A DNA stretch of 64,000 bases from Progne subis subis (taxonomy: Eukaryota > Chordata > Aves > Passeriformes > Hirundinidae): assembly GCA_022316685.1 (NCBI GenBank), contig JAKJHU010000014.1:3467001-3531000 (forward strand), in the 5' to 3' direction. Positions 38,021 through 49,224 of this stretch are shown piece by piece (the first letter of the stretch is position 1; each line of letters starts with the position of its first letter). The position numbers were made by a program, and so were the translations under genes. A model generated the notes under the pieces. The model made no database searches and was not told the DNA's origin. It saw nothing but the letters and a program-made list of their open reading frames with translations.

Positions 38021-38829
38021 CTCAGGATAAAAAACAGGATTTGGAGCGGCAGGGTTTGAGAACAGAGGAGATGGCAGCAAAGGCCAAGGAGGAAAAATGG
38101 CTGGAAAGTGTCAAGGCAGTAGAACAGAGGTGGCAGAGGGTTAGTAGCTGGCAGAGGAGAGGCTTGTTTCAAAATGACTGGGACCATTTGGTTTATGTTA
38201 ACACATTCTACTTCACAGTTTGGGAGGAGTGCAAATAAACTAGGTCAGCTCATGCAAGCCTTGTTAAGAGAAACATGAAAAAAATGGCTAAGTGTAGTGA
38301 GAGAAACTATGGGAAACGTCAAAGATAAAATTGTTTGAATGATTTTATAATTTTTTAAATTATTATTTTTATTGGATGTGCAGTGTTAACTGAGTGAGGC
38401 AGCATGGATTTTATTTTCCCTGCTGCTATAGTTAATGATTATCTTGCTTCTTTTGGAGAGTGAAAAATAACAGTGGTCTAGTGTGGCTGGGGCTCTGGAA
38501 ATATCCGTGACTCAGTAGGCAGCAGTTCTGTAAACAGATGTGAGACATCTCAGAAAAGGATATAAAATTATTAAACCATAAAGCAGTGAAACCATAGAAC
38601 CTTTCAGTGTGTTTACCAAAGTTCTTATAGGTTCACGCTCAAAGAAAATAAAACCACTGCTAGAGAATCTCAGTAATTTATGTCTCAGTCAGCTTCAAAT
38701 CTGTACCAAAAATGCATTTCCTGACTTAAAAATATGAATTTATTAGGACCCTACTGCTGTGCTGTGGGTATCATGAGGAAGTTGCTCATCTAGTAAATTA
38801 ATAAAGACATGTGTGTTGAACTTCCTTAC

Positions 38830-39035
38830 ACAGCCATTCCCTTTTGCTACCCGAAGCAGGAGCTGATCACTTTTTTCCTGCTGTTGCAGAATAAGGAATT
38901 GGACCAGAGGCAGATTAGGCTCTAACAGCAGTTGCATTAGAGCTGCTACCGAAGTGCTCAGGAAACAGGTCTGCAGCTTCCCTGCAGGTTTCTGGTTCGT
39001 CACGGCCACCTCATCATCCTCAGTAAAGTTCAGCC
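38830..39035 (-). CDS. Candidate minus-strand internal exon, unidentified protein
   Basis: Read on the minus strand, TCTGATTTTCTCTCAAG is a plausible acceptor and is followed by 206 nt open in one frame (68 codons) up to GGCTGT|GTAAGG, a good donor. The peptide starts LNFTEDDEVAVTNQKPAGK and later has an amphipathic, leucine-rich stretch (ALMQLLLEP, VQFLILQQQEK). Composition and CpG content look more coding-like than the flanks. The open frame runs beyond both splice sites (38,743-39,057, 104 codons from an ATG, with a stop just upstream), so an unspliced retrocopy or chance frame is also possible. I recognise no family and give no function. It lies antisense within the inferred intron of the plus-strand gene. 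Confidence 0.3.
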
Positions 39036-39506
39036 CTTGAGAGAAAATCAGATTCATTTTTCATGCTAGTGAGACGAGGCGTGGCGATGGAATAACCGCA
39101 GCGGTGGGGGAGGATTTGACAGTCCTCAGTGTCCCTCGCTGTCTTTCCCCTTCTGCCGTGATCTAGGTGATGTGGAACATCTCTTTTCCTGGCAGCAGAA
39201 ATTAGTTAGTGCTGACACCTTTTTTTTGTACACTGGACTCAGCATCTAGTGTCCTTGTGGCTGAACAATTCCAGAAGCCTGTCCTGCTAATGAGAAAAGA
39301 AGCCAAAGTGCTTTCTTTTAAAGTATTTTCTAGAAACTTAGCAAAGTATCTGCTTGGGTTTACAAGTTGGGTCATCCCCACAGTCAGAATCGGCAGTGGA
39401 AGAGTCGAGTAGTCTCCAGTTTGAGTGGCAGGAACCCATTAACAGCTGAGGGAGGGGATGGGAGAGATTTCTAAATGGGGAGCACTGTGGTGAAGGTAAT
39501 TAGGGA

Positions 39507-39648
39507 GTGATTGCTGTTGCTCAAATGCAGAGACTAAAGTCATCAAATGAAACTAAGAAGTGATATCCAAAATAAACACAGTGAGATAGGTTTTTTTTTT
39601 TTCCCCTAGAATATTCCTGCAGAATTTTTTGCCTCAGGACATGGTAAT
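39507..39648. repeat. Diverged direct duplication, copy 1
   Basis: Shares an ordered set of blocks with copy 2, about 1.1 kb to the right: GCTC(A)AATGCAGAGACTAAA, GTGATATCCAAAATAAACAC, TAGAATATTCCTG and CTCAGGACATG. A poly(T) of 12 sits in the middle. Identity is roughly 70% by eye. Not a repeat family I know. Confidence 0.6.
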
Positions 39649-40614
39649 GCTAAAAGTTGATGTGAATTCAGAAAGCCATTATATATTCATGAGAGAAAAA
39701 TTGACCTAGAGCTATTGAACACTCAGTTTTTGAGCTGACATGGAAAGGGAGACTTTTGAAAAGGGATTGAAAGGACACTTGTGAATTTAGGAACAGCTCT
39801 CGTAATGAGCAATGTGTGAGAAAGCATGCAGATGCTCATCAGAAAATACATCAAGTGCATCATTAGCCATTTGGAGGGAGCTGAAGTTGCTCTCTGGTAC
39901 CAAATCAGTGATAAGCAAAGTGCAAAGGCCCTTGTTGGCTAATAAAAGAGAAGCCTGGTAAGTGTGTTGTGTTTGAGGCATTCAAAGGTGAAGCTGGTGC
40001 AGGACTACAAAGAGACATGGCAAGACAAAAGCTGGTCACCTTTTCAGAAGGGTTTTAAGGGTTCTGAGTGGGGTGAGACTGCCTTTGCCAGGAGCGGCAT
40101 ACGCTTAAGTGTAAGATAAAAGAACTTCAGTTTTATGGATGGATGAAATAGGCCATGTTTTACTGGTGCTAAGCAGAAAGAATTGCAAAACCTAGATATA
40201 ACACAGTTAATTCTATAGTCTGTATAAGGACAGGCATGTACACCAGTAAAAAATGGGGGGTTTTGATGAGTGGCATTGTGCATCTTGTGTATGTGCTTGA
40301 GCATTTTGAAGATGTAGAGTCACAGTCTCTAAAGCTTTGGAAATGGTTTCAAAATAAGAATATCTTTGGTTTTTATTGCCATTTGCCTAAAGTATAAGGA
40401 GCCCTGGAATGTACACTGAGGCTTCAGGAACTAAAACAATCTTGCTTTTCTTCGTGGTTATTTAAAGAGTAAATGCTCTGATTGTGCAGGCTTAGTTAAG
40501 AGGATTCTTTGAAGAGCAGTGGAAATGGAATGGTGGTGTATGTCAGCTGTTCAGCTAATATGCCAACTATATGCTTCAATTAATCTCTTTTTTCTTCCAA
40601 AGTGATCATTGCAT

Positions 40615-40752
40615 GAGATTGTGGTTACTCTAATGCAAAGACTAAAAAAGGCATCACATGACAATAGAAGGTGATGTCCAGAATAAACACAAGTATTTTT
40701 TTCATAGGATATTCCTGGAATCTGCCAAGTATTGCTCAGATACATGTTATAG
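40615..40752. repeat. Diverged direct duplication, copy 2
   Basis: Matches copy 1 in the same order and orientation: CTCTAATGCAAAGACTAAA, GTGATGTCCAGAATAAACAC, TAGGATATTCCTGG and CTCAGATACATG. Differences are scattered substitutions and small indels, so the duplication is old. Confidence 0.6.
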
Positions 40753-42109
40753 AGTCTTTTTTTTTAACCTTGATTTGTGAATGTTTGATTTTTTTTTTCC
40801 GTATTTTTATGTTAGGAGATTGCGTTTCATTGTAGGAAGAAGTTTTGCACTAAGTAGGTACTTGGCTAAAGGGAGGAATTTTGCAGGTATTTCAAAATTT
40901 TAGGAGCACTATAAGCATCACCCTACCAAATTAAATTTTGACCTCAGGATGTGGGTTAAACCTTAGTTTTTAAGAGAATTCCTTTTAATACACCTGATTT
41001 TTATCTTCACAATTAGAATATGTCACCATACAATTAAAATATGTCCCATGTGTGGTGAATGTTTCATATTTGAATATTGGCAAGGTGGGATGGGATGAAG
41101 GTAGGGCTGGCTGTTCAATCTTGGGAAGACAGTCATGTTAAAGTTTCTTGCCTCTTTTTTCTCCCCCCAGATGTTCACAGTTTAACCTCCAACTTTCCCT
41201 CTGTGCAGTTGCTGTTCTTTTTCCTGGCAGAAGATAACTTGTGGGTAGCCTTGGTTACGGTGTGGGTGCACGTGTTTAGCTCCCCTGGTATTTAGGGGAA
41301 GTGAAGCTGGGCTCGTTACGTCCCCACTATGCTTTGCTTTTCATGTTTCGAAAATGTGCTTCCATATAAAATATTTAAGAGTGTTTGTGCCTATATACAT
41401 ATATATAAAATACAGTGTTTATATGAACATGCTTCTTGGATAGATTTGCCTTGGTTTAGGTTAGAAACAGCAATTATGTGCTAACAAATTGCCTATTACA
41501 TATGCCCAGTATACAATTTTTCCAGTAAATTTGTAACAGTTTGCTCAGTTCCAAGCCTGTGTGAGTGTGCGCTGCCTCTCCAACTCATTCTGGTTTTTGC
41601 ATGTGGAAATAAATTAATTTGGTTTTGCATATTAAGTACTGTATTAATGAAAACTCAAATAGTCACATATTTATGGGACTTAGCAATTGCTTGACTTCTA
41701 AGATTCTTGATAACAAATTAGAATTAAATACAATCTCAAGGAGCTTCTTTGGCAAATAAGCATAGATGCTCATTGCACTCATCATGTGGCAGTTTTTCAT
41801 GCACACAGTATTTACTTTAGCAGCATGAACTGTAGAATGTGCCCCTTGAAGTGCCAATTGTGGCTTAATTATAGACGCAGAAATCACAATTTTAAGTTGT
41901 TTTGCTGAAGGCTGTGCACTGGCTCTCTCTGAACCACAGTGCACATTTTGGGAACAAAAAATCCACAACCAGCAGTACCTGCTGGAAATGGATGTGCTGG
42001 AATAGTGCTTTCTAGCAGGGTTTATTTTATAAAAGAACTGTTGAAACCATGTTATTAAGGTTTCAAAGTCAAATATCCCAGCAGCAGTGAATAGACAGAA
42101 TAAACCATT

Positions 42110-42425
42110 GTAGGACCCATGATGTCCAAGAGCACGCAGCACCACTGGATGGTGCGTGGCCAAGACCCAGAGGTTCTTCTCAGCTGTGGGTCCCAGCCTG
42201 GATTGATAGAAGGGATCTTCTCTCCCTGGAGCAATGCCCTGCATTTGTCCTTGCAGAATTCCAATGGTCTCTCGGGATGCCAGCCCTGCTTTCAGGCATA
42301 GCTGCTGGTTGCCCCCAGACTGGTGTTACCTACAAGCTTGATGAGAGTGCATTCCTGGGCTTCCTCTAAGTCATTGGTGGAGACATTGGATAGGTCAGGT
42401 CCCAGGAGAGGTGGCTGCAGTATCC
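42110..42425 (-). mobile_element. CR1: CR1 retrotransposon fragment (3' internal part)
   Basis: Read on the minus strand this follows the CR1 3' region in order: a stretch matching GCAAGTTTGCAGATGACACC-type sequence (here AAGCTTGTAGGTAACACC), CAGGGCTGGCATCC, GAGAGACC, AAGGACAAATGCAGGGC, CCAGGCTGGGACC and GAGAAGAACCTCTGGGTC. It is heavily diverged and has lost coding capacity. It contributes the first part of a 193-codon minus-strand open frame that continues to 41,663. That frame is not a gene. Because this internal part lies to the left of a CR1 3' end in the same orientation, it must come from a separate insertion. Confidence 0.85.
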
Positions 42426-42452
42426 CATGGGATTACCAGCCTCCTGGCCACG

Positions 42453-43200
42453 ACAGAATGGTTTGTGTTAGAAGGATCATTAAAAACCATCTCATTCCGA
42501 CTCCAACTTGGCCTGGAACAATTCCAGGGATGGGGCATCCATATCTTCTCTGGGAAACTGCTCACAGTTAACAATTTCTTCCTCATATCCAATCTAAACC
42601 TGCCCTCTGTCAGTTCAAAGCCATGCCCCCTTTTTCTGTCACTATGTGCCCTTGTACAAAGTCCCTCTCTGTTTTTTTCGTAGGTCCCCTTTAGGTACTG
42701 GAAGGTGCTCTGAGGTCTCTTTGAAGCTTTTTCTTTTCCAGCTCTCTCAACATGGCTTCATAGCAGAGGTGCTCTAGTCTTCTAAACAACTTTGAGGCCT
42801 CCTCTCGGTTGCTGAATGACCCATTAATTGCTGTGTTTGAAGCCCAGCTGTGTTTCCACCTATCTGGTGGTCATTCATCCAGCTGTCTGCATCGAAGATT
42901 GGACTAGATCCATATTGTGGGGTATAAACTGGGGTAATACCCTCTGCTGCTCTCCCTTTTTATTTGAGGGTGGCAGAAAACCTGCCTTTCTGTAGCTGTT
43001 TTGAGGACCCCTCAGTCTCCATGAGCTTTCTGACATGGCAAAGATGGCCTCGCTGTGACCTTGGTTCTCTGCACCTGTGGACACAGCCCATCTGGTCCCA
43101 TGGGCCAAGATCAAATAATCATTGATATGAGCCTCAGCTTTATATCCCATCTGCTGCCACTAAATCATCCACCTCCTTCAGCAACAGGCCCCCTTTTTCC
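42453..43200 (-). mobile_element. CR1: CR1 retrotransposon, 3' end plus reverse-transcriptase remnant
   Basis: The 3' end is near 42,453 (GACAGAATGGTTTGTGTTAG, then GGGATGGGGCATCC, TTTCTTCCTCATATCC, CCCTTTAGGTACTGG and CATAGCAGAGGTGCTCTAG). After about 42,815 the match jumps to the reverse-transcriptase part: on the minus strand GGCCCATGGGACCAGATGGG (near 43,100), GAGGCC, AAAGCTCATGGAGACTGAGG and AATAAAAAGGGAGAGCAG. These correspond to the conserved PDG..P and 'K.A.VTPIFKKG' part of CR1 ORF2, now frameshifted. The 3' untranslated/C-terminal portion between the two blocks is missing, so the copy carries an internal deletion. Inactive. Confidence 0.8.
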
Positions 43201-44639
43201 CTGTTTAGCCTTTTACTATTATTTGCAGCATTAAACGTCAAACTATTTTCTGAGCATTTCCATGAAACGTTGATTTGAAAAGTTATGGTTTATCAGTGAA
43301 ATGTAATGCGGCGTGTGTTACATCCCAATTATATGTGCATTAAGTGTTCCCGTAAGAAGTCTAAACTGAATTTTGCAAATTTTTATGTAATTATAGACTT
43401 ACATTTCAGGATGTATTAGGCCACCCACTAAGTGTGAGGGCGTTCTAGATTGCTCCCAAAGAGCTACCGGTTGCTTCGGGAAAACTTAGTTCTTGTCAAC
43501 CTGATGAAGTTTACAGGAAATCTTCCTGCAAAAATGACAGCTACTCTCCTCTGACTTCACTATTGTGCCCAGTAATTTAATTTTAAAAACATAAAATCCA
43601 GTATTTGAAATAACGTCTTGTTAGTGGCAAGTATAAATATTTTTCACTTTTATTCGATGTTTGGAACAAGTGCCATGACTGTTTGTGTATGAATGTGTGC
43701 ATTTGTACACTGCATAGAAAAATACTCAGCATTTATGTGTGCTTCATTCATTTTACTGTTATGAAAAAACCCCTTGTATGTCTATCCAGAACAGAATTTT
43801 ACTGTAAACCTAATGCAGTGTGCTCATTTGTATGGGTTGCTGCAACTGGAATTTTTCAAATGCATAATGTGGTGGTCATGATAATGTGTTTACAGAGTGT
43901 AAAATTTGAGCTTGAATTACGATTACTAAAATAATTGATCGTCAGCATTTGTGCTTTGCATAAGAAGAGTTCAGGAAAGCTGGATATTGAATAAACAGCA
44001 TGTTGGATGAACAGCATTTCTCTTTCAACTCATCAAAGGAACAAAAACTAAAAGGAGAGCATGTATTCTTATTGCCAATTACTGTCCAAGGAGGATAATG
44101 ATACAATCTTTATGACCTGCTCGAACTGTATTCTTAAAATAAATTTCCCATTACATTCCTCTCAGTGTTCAAACACAGTCTTTCTACCAGCAGATAAGTT
44201 GTGCCAAAAATAAAACCAGAAAGGTCTCTCATACATAGTTTCTGGTTATTAAATAACGTGCAGTTTCCCTATCCCTTCCCAGCAGGATCTTCTGGTTTCT
44301 CCCAAGGCTTAAGGAGCTCCTGCAGTAACTCAAGGAGCAGGTAGATGCAGGGGGTGAATGAACAAAATTAAAGTTCTCTCCTTAGAACTTCTCACTCGTT
44401 TTGAACATCTTGCAAATGAGTAGAAATGTATAGAATTTCTGTTTGCCGTAAAACAATATTTACACTGTATCTCTGATAACTACAGAAGAGCGCTCAGACA
44501 TCAAAGGGGATATTCCTTTTGTGGGAATTTTATATTCTGTAAGAAAATTGTTAGAGAAATTGTTAGGATTTAGAGGTACGTAATTAATATGTGGGAGTCA
44601 AATGCGTTGTGCATTGTGTGTTTGATCAGCCCATATTCC

Positions 44640-44840
44640 GAGAGGCCCCGATGTGCTGTGTAGTGTGTGTGGGCTGGGGCGAAGGATGGAATAAACATCT
44701 CTGGTCGGAGCAGAGGAGCGCAGCGATTCTCCCGCTTTGTTTGGATGCGGAGCGTTTGCTGCTCCGGGGGAAGAAAGAACAGAAGGTACGCTGTACCGGG
44801 GCCGAGGCCATGGCCAGAGCAGGCGGGGGAGATCTTTGAG
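44640..44840. promoter_or_regulatory. Small CpG-rich patch, possible minor promoter
   Basis: Around 13 CpGs lie in 200 bp (GGTCGGAGC, GAGCGCAGCGATTC, CCCGC, GGATGCGGAGCG, CTCCGGGG, ACCGGGGCCGAGG) in an otherwise CpG-poor intron. AACAGAAG|GTACGC at about 44,782-44,785 is a possible plus-strand splice donor. It could be an alternative first exon of the same gene. Open frames on both strands here follow from GC content and match nothing known. Confidence 0.35.
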
Positions 44841-47800
44841 GAGATGATGCTTTAGTCTCACCGAGATGTTTACATCCCTGTGCTGTTGTTTTCCTGGAGC
44901 TCTGTGGTCTGGCAGTGTGGGAGCGATGCAGCTGCTGCAGAGCCAACAGGTTGCAGGGGAGTGGAAAAAAAGGGGAATGTGTCTGGCATGGCATAGACGA
45001 GAGGAATACAGGAATATACGTGCCCCCTCCCACCTTTTTGGGTTTTGTTCCCTTTGGCAGTCTCTACTGTCCCTTGTACATCTCTGTTTGTGTGCTAAAA
45101 TGATCAAATCAGTAATGATCACTTTCTTGGGGATTTTTATGCTTTTTCTTGTTTCTTTTCTGCAAGGAGTCCTTCAGGGCTTCTGAAGATCTCATTTCTA
45201 TTCTTGTGATAGCAGGTGCCTTTGATAATCTGTTTTTCCCTCAGTCTTGATTATTCTTTTTCTGTGTTGTTTGTTTCTTCCTTTTGGCAATTACGTTCTC
45301 AATTTTGGATTATTTTAGATTTCTATTGCCAAAATCAAAACATAGTCACTAACAGTCTTTCTGCATTTACTGATTTATTTTTTTGGGCCGTGAGGCCCCT
45401 GCTCCTTTGGCGTCCTAGTTGTCTGCATATGGTAATTTATATTGTCTGTTAGCTGCAAGATATTTTTTGTTCAGCAAGTTATTCGTGTTTGTTTGCAGTC
45501 GATCATTTTTATTTAATAGCATTTTCTATTCCATGGCACAGCAGTGTTCTGGGAGAAAAGGATTTTCTCCTGGTGCTCTAATGAGTTGTTTTCTTAGCTC
45601 TCCCAAATGGTGTCCCATTCTTAGAAGCAGTCCAGCGAGTGTCCTGGTGGTGTGGACGTACAGCAGGGCTTGGCAGATTCATTCTGCCTCGTTTGGAAAT
45701 TTCTCAGGCACTGAACTGAGTCAAAGTGAATCTGATGGTGACAATTAGATGCCAGTCCAGGCTCGCAGATCCTCCTGAGCTCAGCTGCTCCACAGAGGAA
45801 TGACTTGGCAGAACTCGTCTCCAAACCAGGAGTGAGCTGAAGTGAGAGTTTTTGGTGCTATGATCAAAAGAATTTTTTTGCAGTTTCCATGAGTAAAATC
45901 CCTCCAAAACGAGCAAAAGGGTTGTATCTGCTGATCAAAGGGTCCTTTGGCATCCCCAGCCGGTGAGACTTAATGCAAAGGGAATTTTCAGAAAGCTCAT
46001 TAAAAATTAACAATATTGGGGGAGAGAAAGCCCAGAGAGAAATCCTTAGAGATCATGTTCCTTTAATAGAAGTTTTTACTTGAGATGAGAAATACCTGAA
46101 TGCCCACTAGAAAACAAGTTCTGTAATAAATTCTTTGCACCACATTCCCTATTTGAGGATATGGGAGGTTTATAAATTCTGGATTTATAACCTGTTTTGT
46201 TTCTTGTATGGAGATCTCTTTGATTTATCTCAGTGTTTGCTACTGTACAATTTACCATATTAAAAAAAAATCAAATTATGGATTTCTGCACCTTAGATTC
46301 TTATGGGTTGTATTGATCTTTCAGGGCCTTTCATGTTTCTGAAGTGTGTGAGACAGTGAAACCTAAATTCAGAAGGTGCTTCTGAGGTTTATTTTTTTAT
46401 AATGTATGTATTTTATATTATTGATTCCTTATTTCCTACTGTACAAATGGGAACAACTTTGTTATTCTTCTGACATCGCTTGTAGTTCAAATCAGCCCTC
46501 TTGGTCCAGTATTTGGTGTTTCTTACTGATGTTCCAGAAGGGATACAGAGGAAGCACTATAAAGAAGCTTCTGGATGAGATATACAAGTTAATTATCAGT
46601 GACCTGAGATTCTATAATCTCCACAGTGAACTTGTGGGGATTGCTTCCCTGCAGAGGCAAGTTGTGGCACTCCTGGAGTGAATTACAGAAGTGAAGTGTA
46701 AAAAAAGCTTAGTTTTGAATGCATACTGAATACAGAACTAATTGCAGGCACGATGAGGAGAGGTGACTTCCTGTGGCAACTGCCCTCTTATTCTTTCTTT
46801 TTCAGTGTGCTTACATGAAGATTACTTTAGTCTGGATGCAACTTTGTGGTTTATTTCAATATATTTGCTGGTTTTGAATTCAATGGTTAAGCAAAGCTTG
46901 AAAAAACAAACAAAAAACCAACTCCACCCAGGACTGAATGATTAAATTTCCTTTATTTGTTTGGTGCTCACTGTTGTACCTCCAAAGGAGCATCAGGCAC
47001 CTCAGGGTTTGGGTTATGTCCTTCCAGGGTTTTCCTTGGATCTGTTTTCAATGACTTGCATCCAGAGATAGAGGGATTACCTAGTGCTGTGTGCTTCTGC
47101 TGCCCTATTCGAAATCTTTTTCTTTAGAAAGTAGTGAATATCAAGGCTGATTATAGATGCTGTTTTAAGGAGGTCTTTTAGGCTTTAATTTACGTCTTTG
47201 ACTGTTTAATACCAGAAGGAATGTTTGCTAGTCCCAGGGTGGATTGAAGGGAAAACAATTTAATCAACAGGTAGAAGCCCTTGTTTGAAGTAATTGATTG
47301 TAATTTTGCTTTGGATTTAGAGGAATCAAACTTTGTCAAGAAAATAACTGTGCTGCAATCTATTAAAATATTTGATTTGCTACTGAGATTGAATTATTGT
47401 AGTAGAAGTGGAATTTATTTTGCTAAACAGGCTGTTTTACTGCTTTGCTCTGCTTTTGTTAAAGCACATAACCTTTACTTATACAAATTATTTAAGTTTT
47501 TATGACTTTTTAGGAAGTTGCATGTTGATGAGTAGCGTGTTTCTAATTTATTGTGTCAAACTGCATTTAGAGGAAGGCGTGTATCTAATGCACAAAATCT
47601 TCACTTGGTTTACTGTTGTGGTGTAGAGGATAATGAGGAAAACTTCTGCATTTCAAACTAGGGAATAGTGCTCTTTTGACAGTAGTGGAATGAACTGACT
47701 TTCTTGTTCAGTATTCTGGAATTAGTGGGGGTTTGTAGTCTCATAACTGGCAGACAAATTTCTTATCCTTGAGTGTCTAGAGTACATATAAAGCACTGCA

Positions 47801-48803
47801 GCCACTTGAATGTGAAATAGTTGTGATATTAAAAATAATTTCTATGCCACTGTAAAAACTGGCCACTTAACACTTTTGGTTCATTGACAGTCTGCCCGTG
47901 ATTTCCAGCAGTTCCACGGATTGCTTAGTTTTCTTCAAACTGTAATATATTGCTTGATTATTTCATTGATCTGATTTTTTTTTTTTTCCCCCTAGTGGCT
48001 TCAATCAGATTTTGGTACAGGTTGCCAAAATTTTAAATTGAGTTTGAAATTAAAATCTAAACTTAGTTTTGATGTGATATTTCTATAGCATTTGTATCTG
48101 CAGTGGGGTCTTTGTCAAAACACTGAAGAATTTCAGTTAAAGAATTGCAAAAGGATTTTTTATTGCCTTTTTTTTTTTAAATAGAAAATTTTGCAAATAT
48201 GAAAAAAACTCCCTGTTTTTGAAAGGAACAAACAGAAATGCTTTTGTGATATTCCTCTCTCCTGCTTCCCTGATGCTGTGAAGCAGCAGCACTGGGCAGG
48301 AGACACAGCCCCGCTCTGGGGACCAGTGGAGATACTGCCCTCCAATTCTCTTTAGGCACCATCATTTAAATTGTGTTTTGTTCTGGTTGGTTAAAATAGT
48401 AAGCAGCAGGGTTTAAAATTTACTGTGTGCTATCTGTAGGGATTTGTATTTTAATCTTTCCTAATTCTATACATATTTAATAATAATGTCATGGAGGTGT
48501 CTATCTTCTTTACCAGAATTTTGAAGTTCACCCTGTTCAGGCTTTTTGGGTCTCTCTGGCCATGAGTAACTAATCTCCTGCAGTGCCCACAGTCTTTCAT
48601 TGCAAGAGATTTGGTTAATTTCAGAGCGAAAAATAAAAGCCTCAGAATTTGGGTGGAGTGCCTGAGATGGGACTGCTGAATTGACCTCACCAGGTCAAGT
48701 CTGCTGGTGACTAAGGATGAGCAGGACTATCTTTCTGCTTTGGTAATCAAAAGAAAAGATGTTGGCTTTAATGCTTTTGCGAGTACACCTCTCTTCCTAA
48801 GAT

Positions 48804-48826
48804 ACGTCACATGAGAGATGTGACGT
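48804..48826. promoter_or_regulatory. Inverted pair of CRE/UPRE-like half sites
   Basis: ACGTCACAT - GAGAG - ATGTGACGT: perfect 9 bp inverted arms around 5 bases. Each arm holds a TGACGT core in opposite orientation, the core of CREB/ATF sites; the right arm continues as TGACGTG, as in ATF6/XBP1-type elements. It could also simply form a small hairpin. Confidence 0.4.
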
Positions 48827-49051
48827 GTTCGTACATGGAGAGTGACATGTGAAATCGGATTGCCCCCTTGGCAATTTTAAGCACTACCAAAACGGAGAAG
48901 CTGCCGCAGCGTTCCAGTGCACCGCCTTGCTGGAATCCAGGATTATTTCCTTGTCTTACCCTTTATGGCTCTGCAGCTCGTGCTGGGACAGAGGAATTCC
49001 TTGCAGTGATAGAAGGCTTCGTAGATCACTTTCATACATGTGTTACTGACA

Positions 49052-49224
49052 TTTGCTTAGGGGGGGTTTTCAGTCATTTTCAATAAGGGAAGAACCTTTT
49101 CCTACAAGCAGGAAAACCAGCATAATTGAAATGCTAATGAACATACCAAACAGTATTTTTAGGAGAAGGATTTGTTGGGTTTTTTTTATATTTTAGGATA
49201 GACTACCTAAGTCTATCCTGGAGG
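49052..49224 (+). repeat. Duplicated module with terminal hairpin, copy 1
   Basis: From TTTGCTTAGGGGG to CTATCCTGGAGG this 173 bp segment is nearly identical to 51,692-51,872 except for the length of an internal poly(T) and scattered substitutions. The right end holds GGATAGACT - ACCTA - AGTCTATCC (49,196-49,218), a perfect 9 bp hairpin. I see no terminal inverted repeats and no clear target-site duplication. Not a family I recognise. Confidence 0.75.

Noticed and set aside
41663..42244. The longest open frame in the window (193 codons, minus strand)
   Set aside because: Its first part is frame-read CR1 3' sequence and the rest is AT-rich flank with no family motif; it is a chance extension from a dead retrotransposon.
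44598..45122. 174-codon minus-strand open frame
   Set aside because: It crosses the small CpG-rich patch, where open frames on both strands are expected. No recognisable domain was seen.
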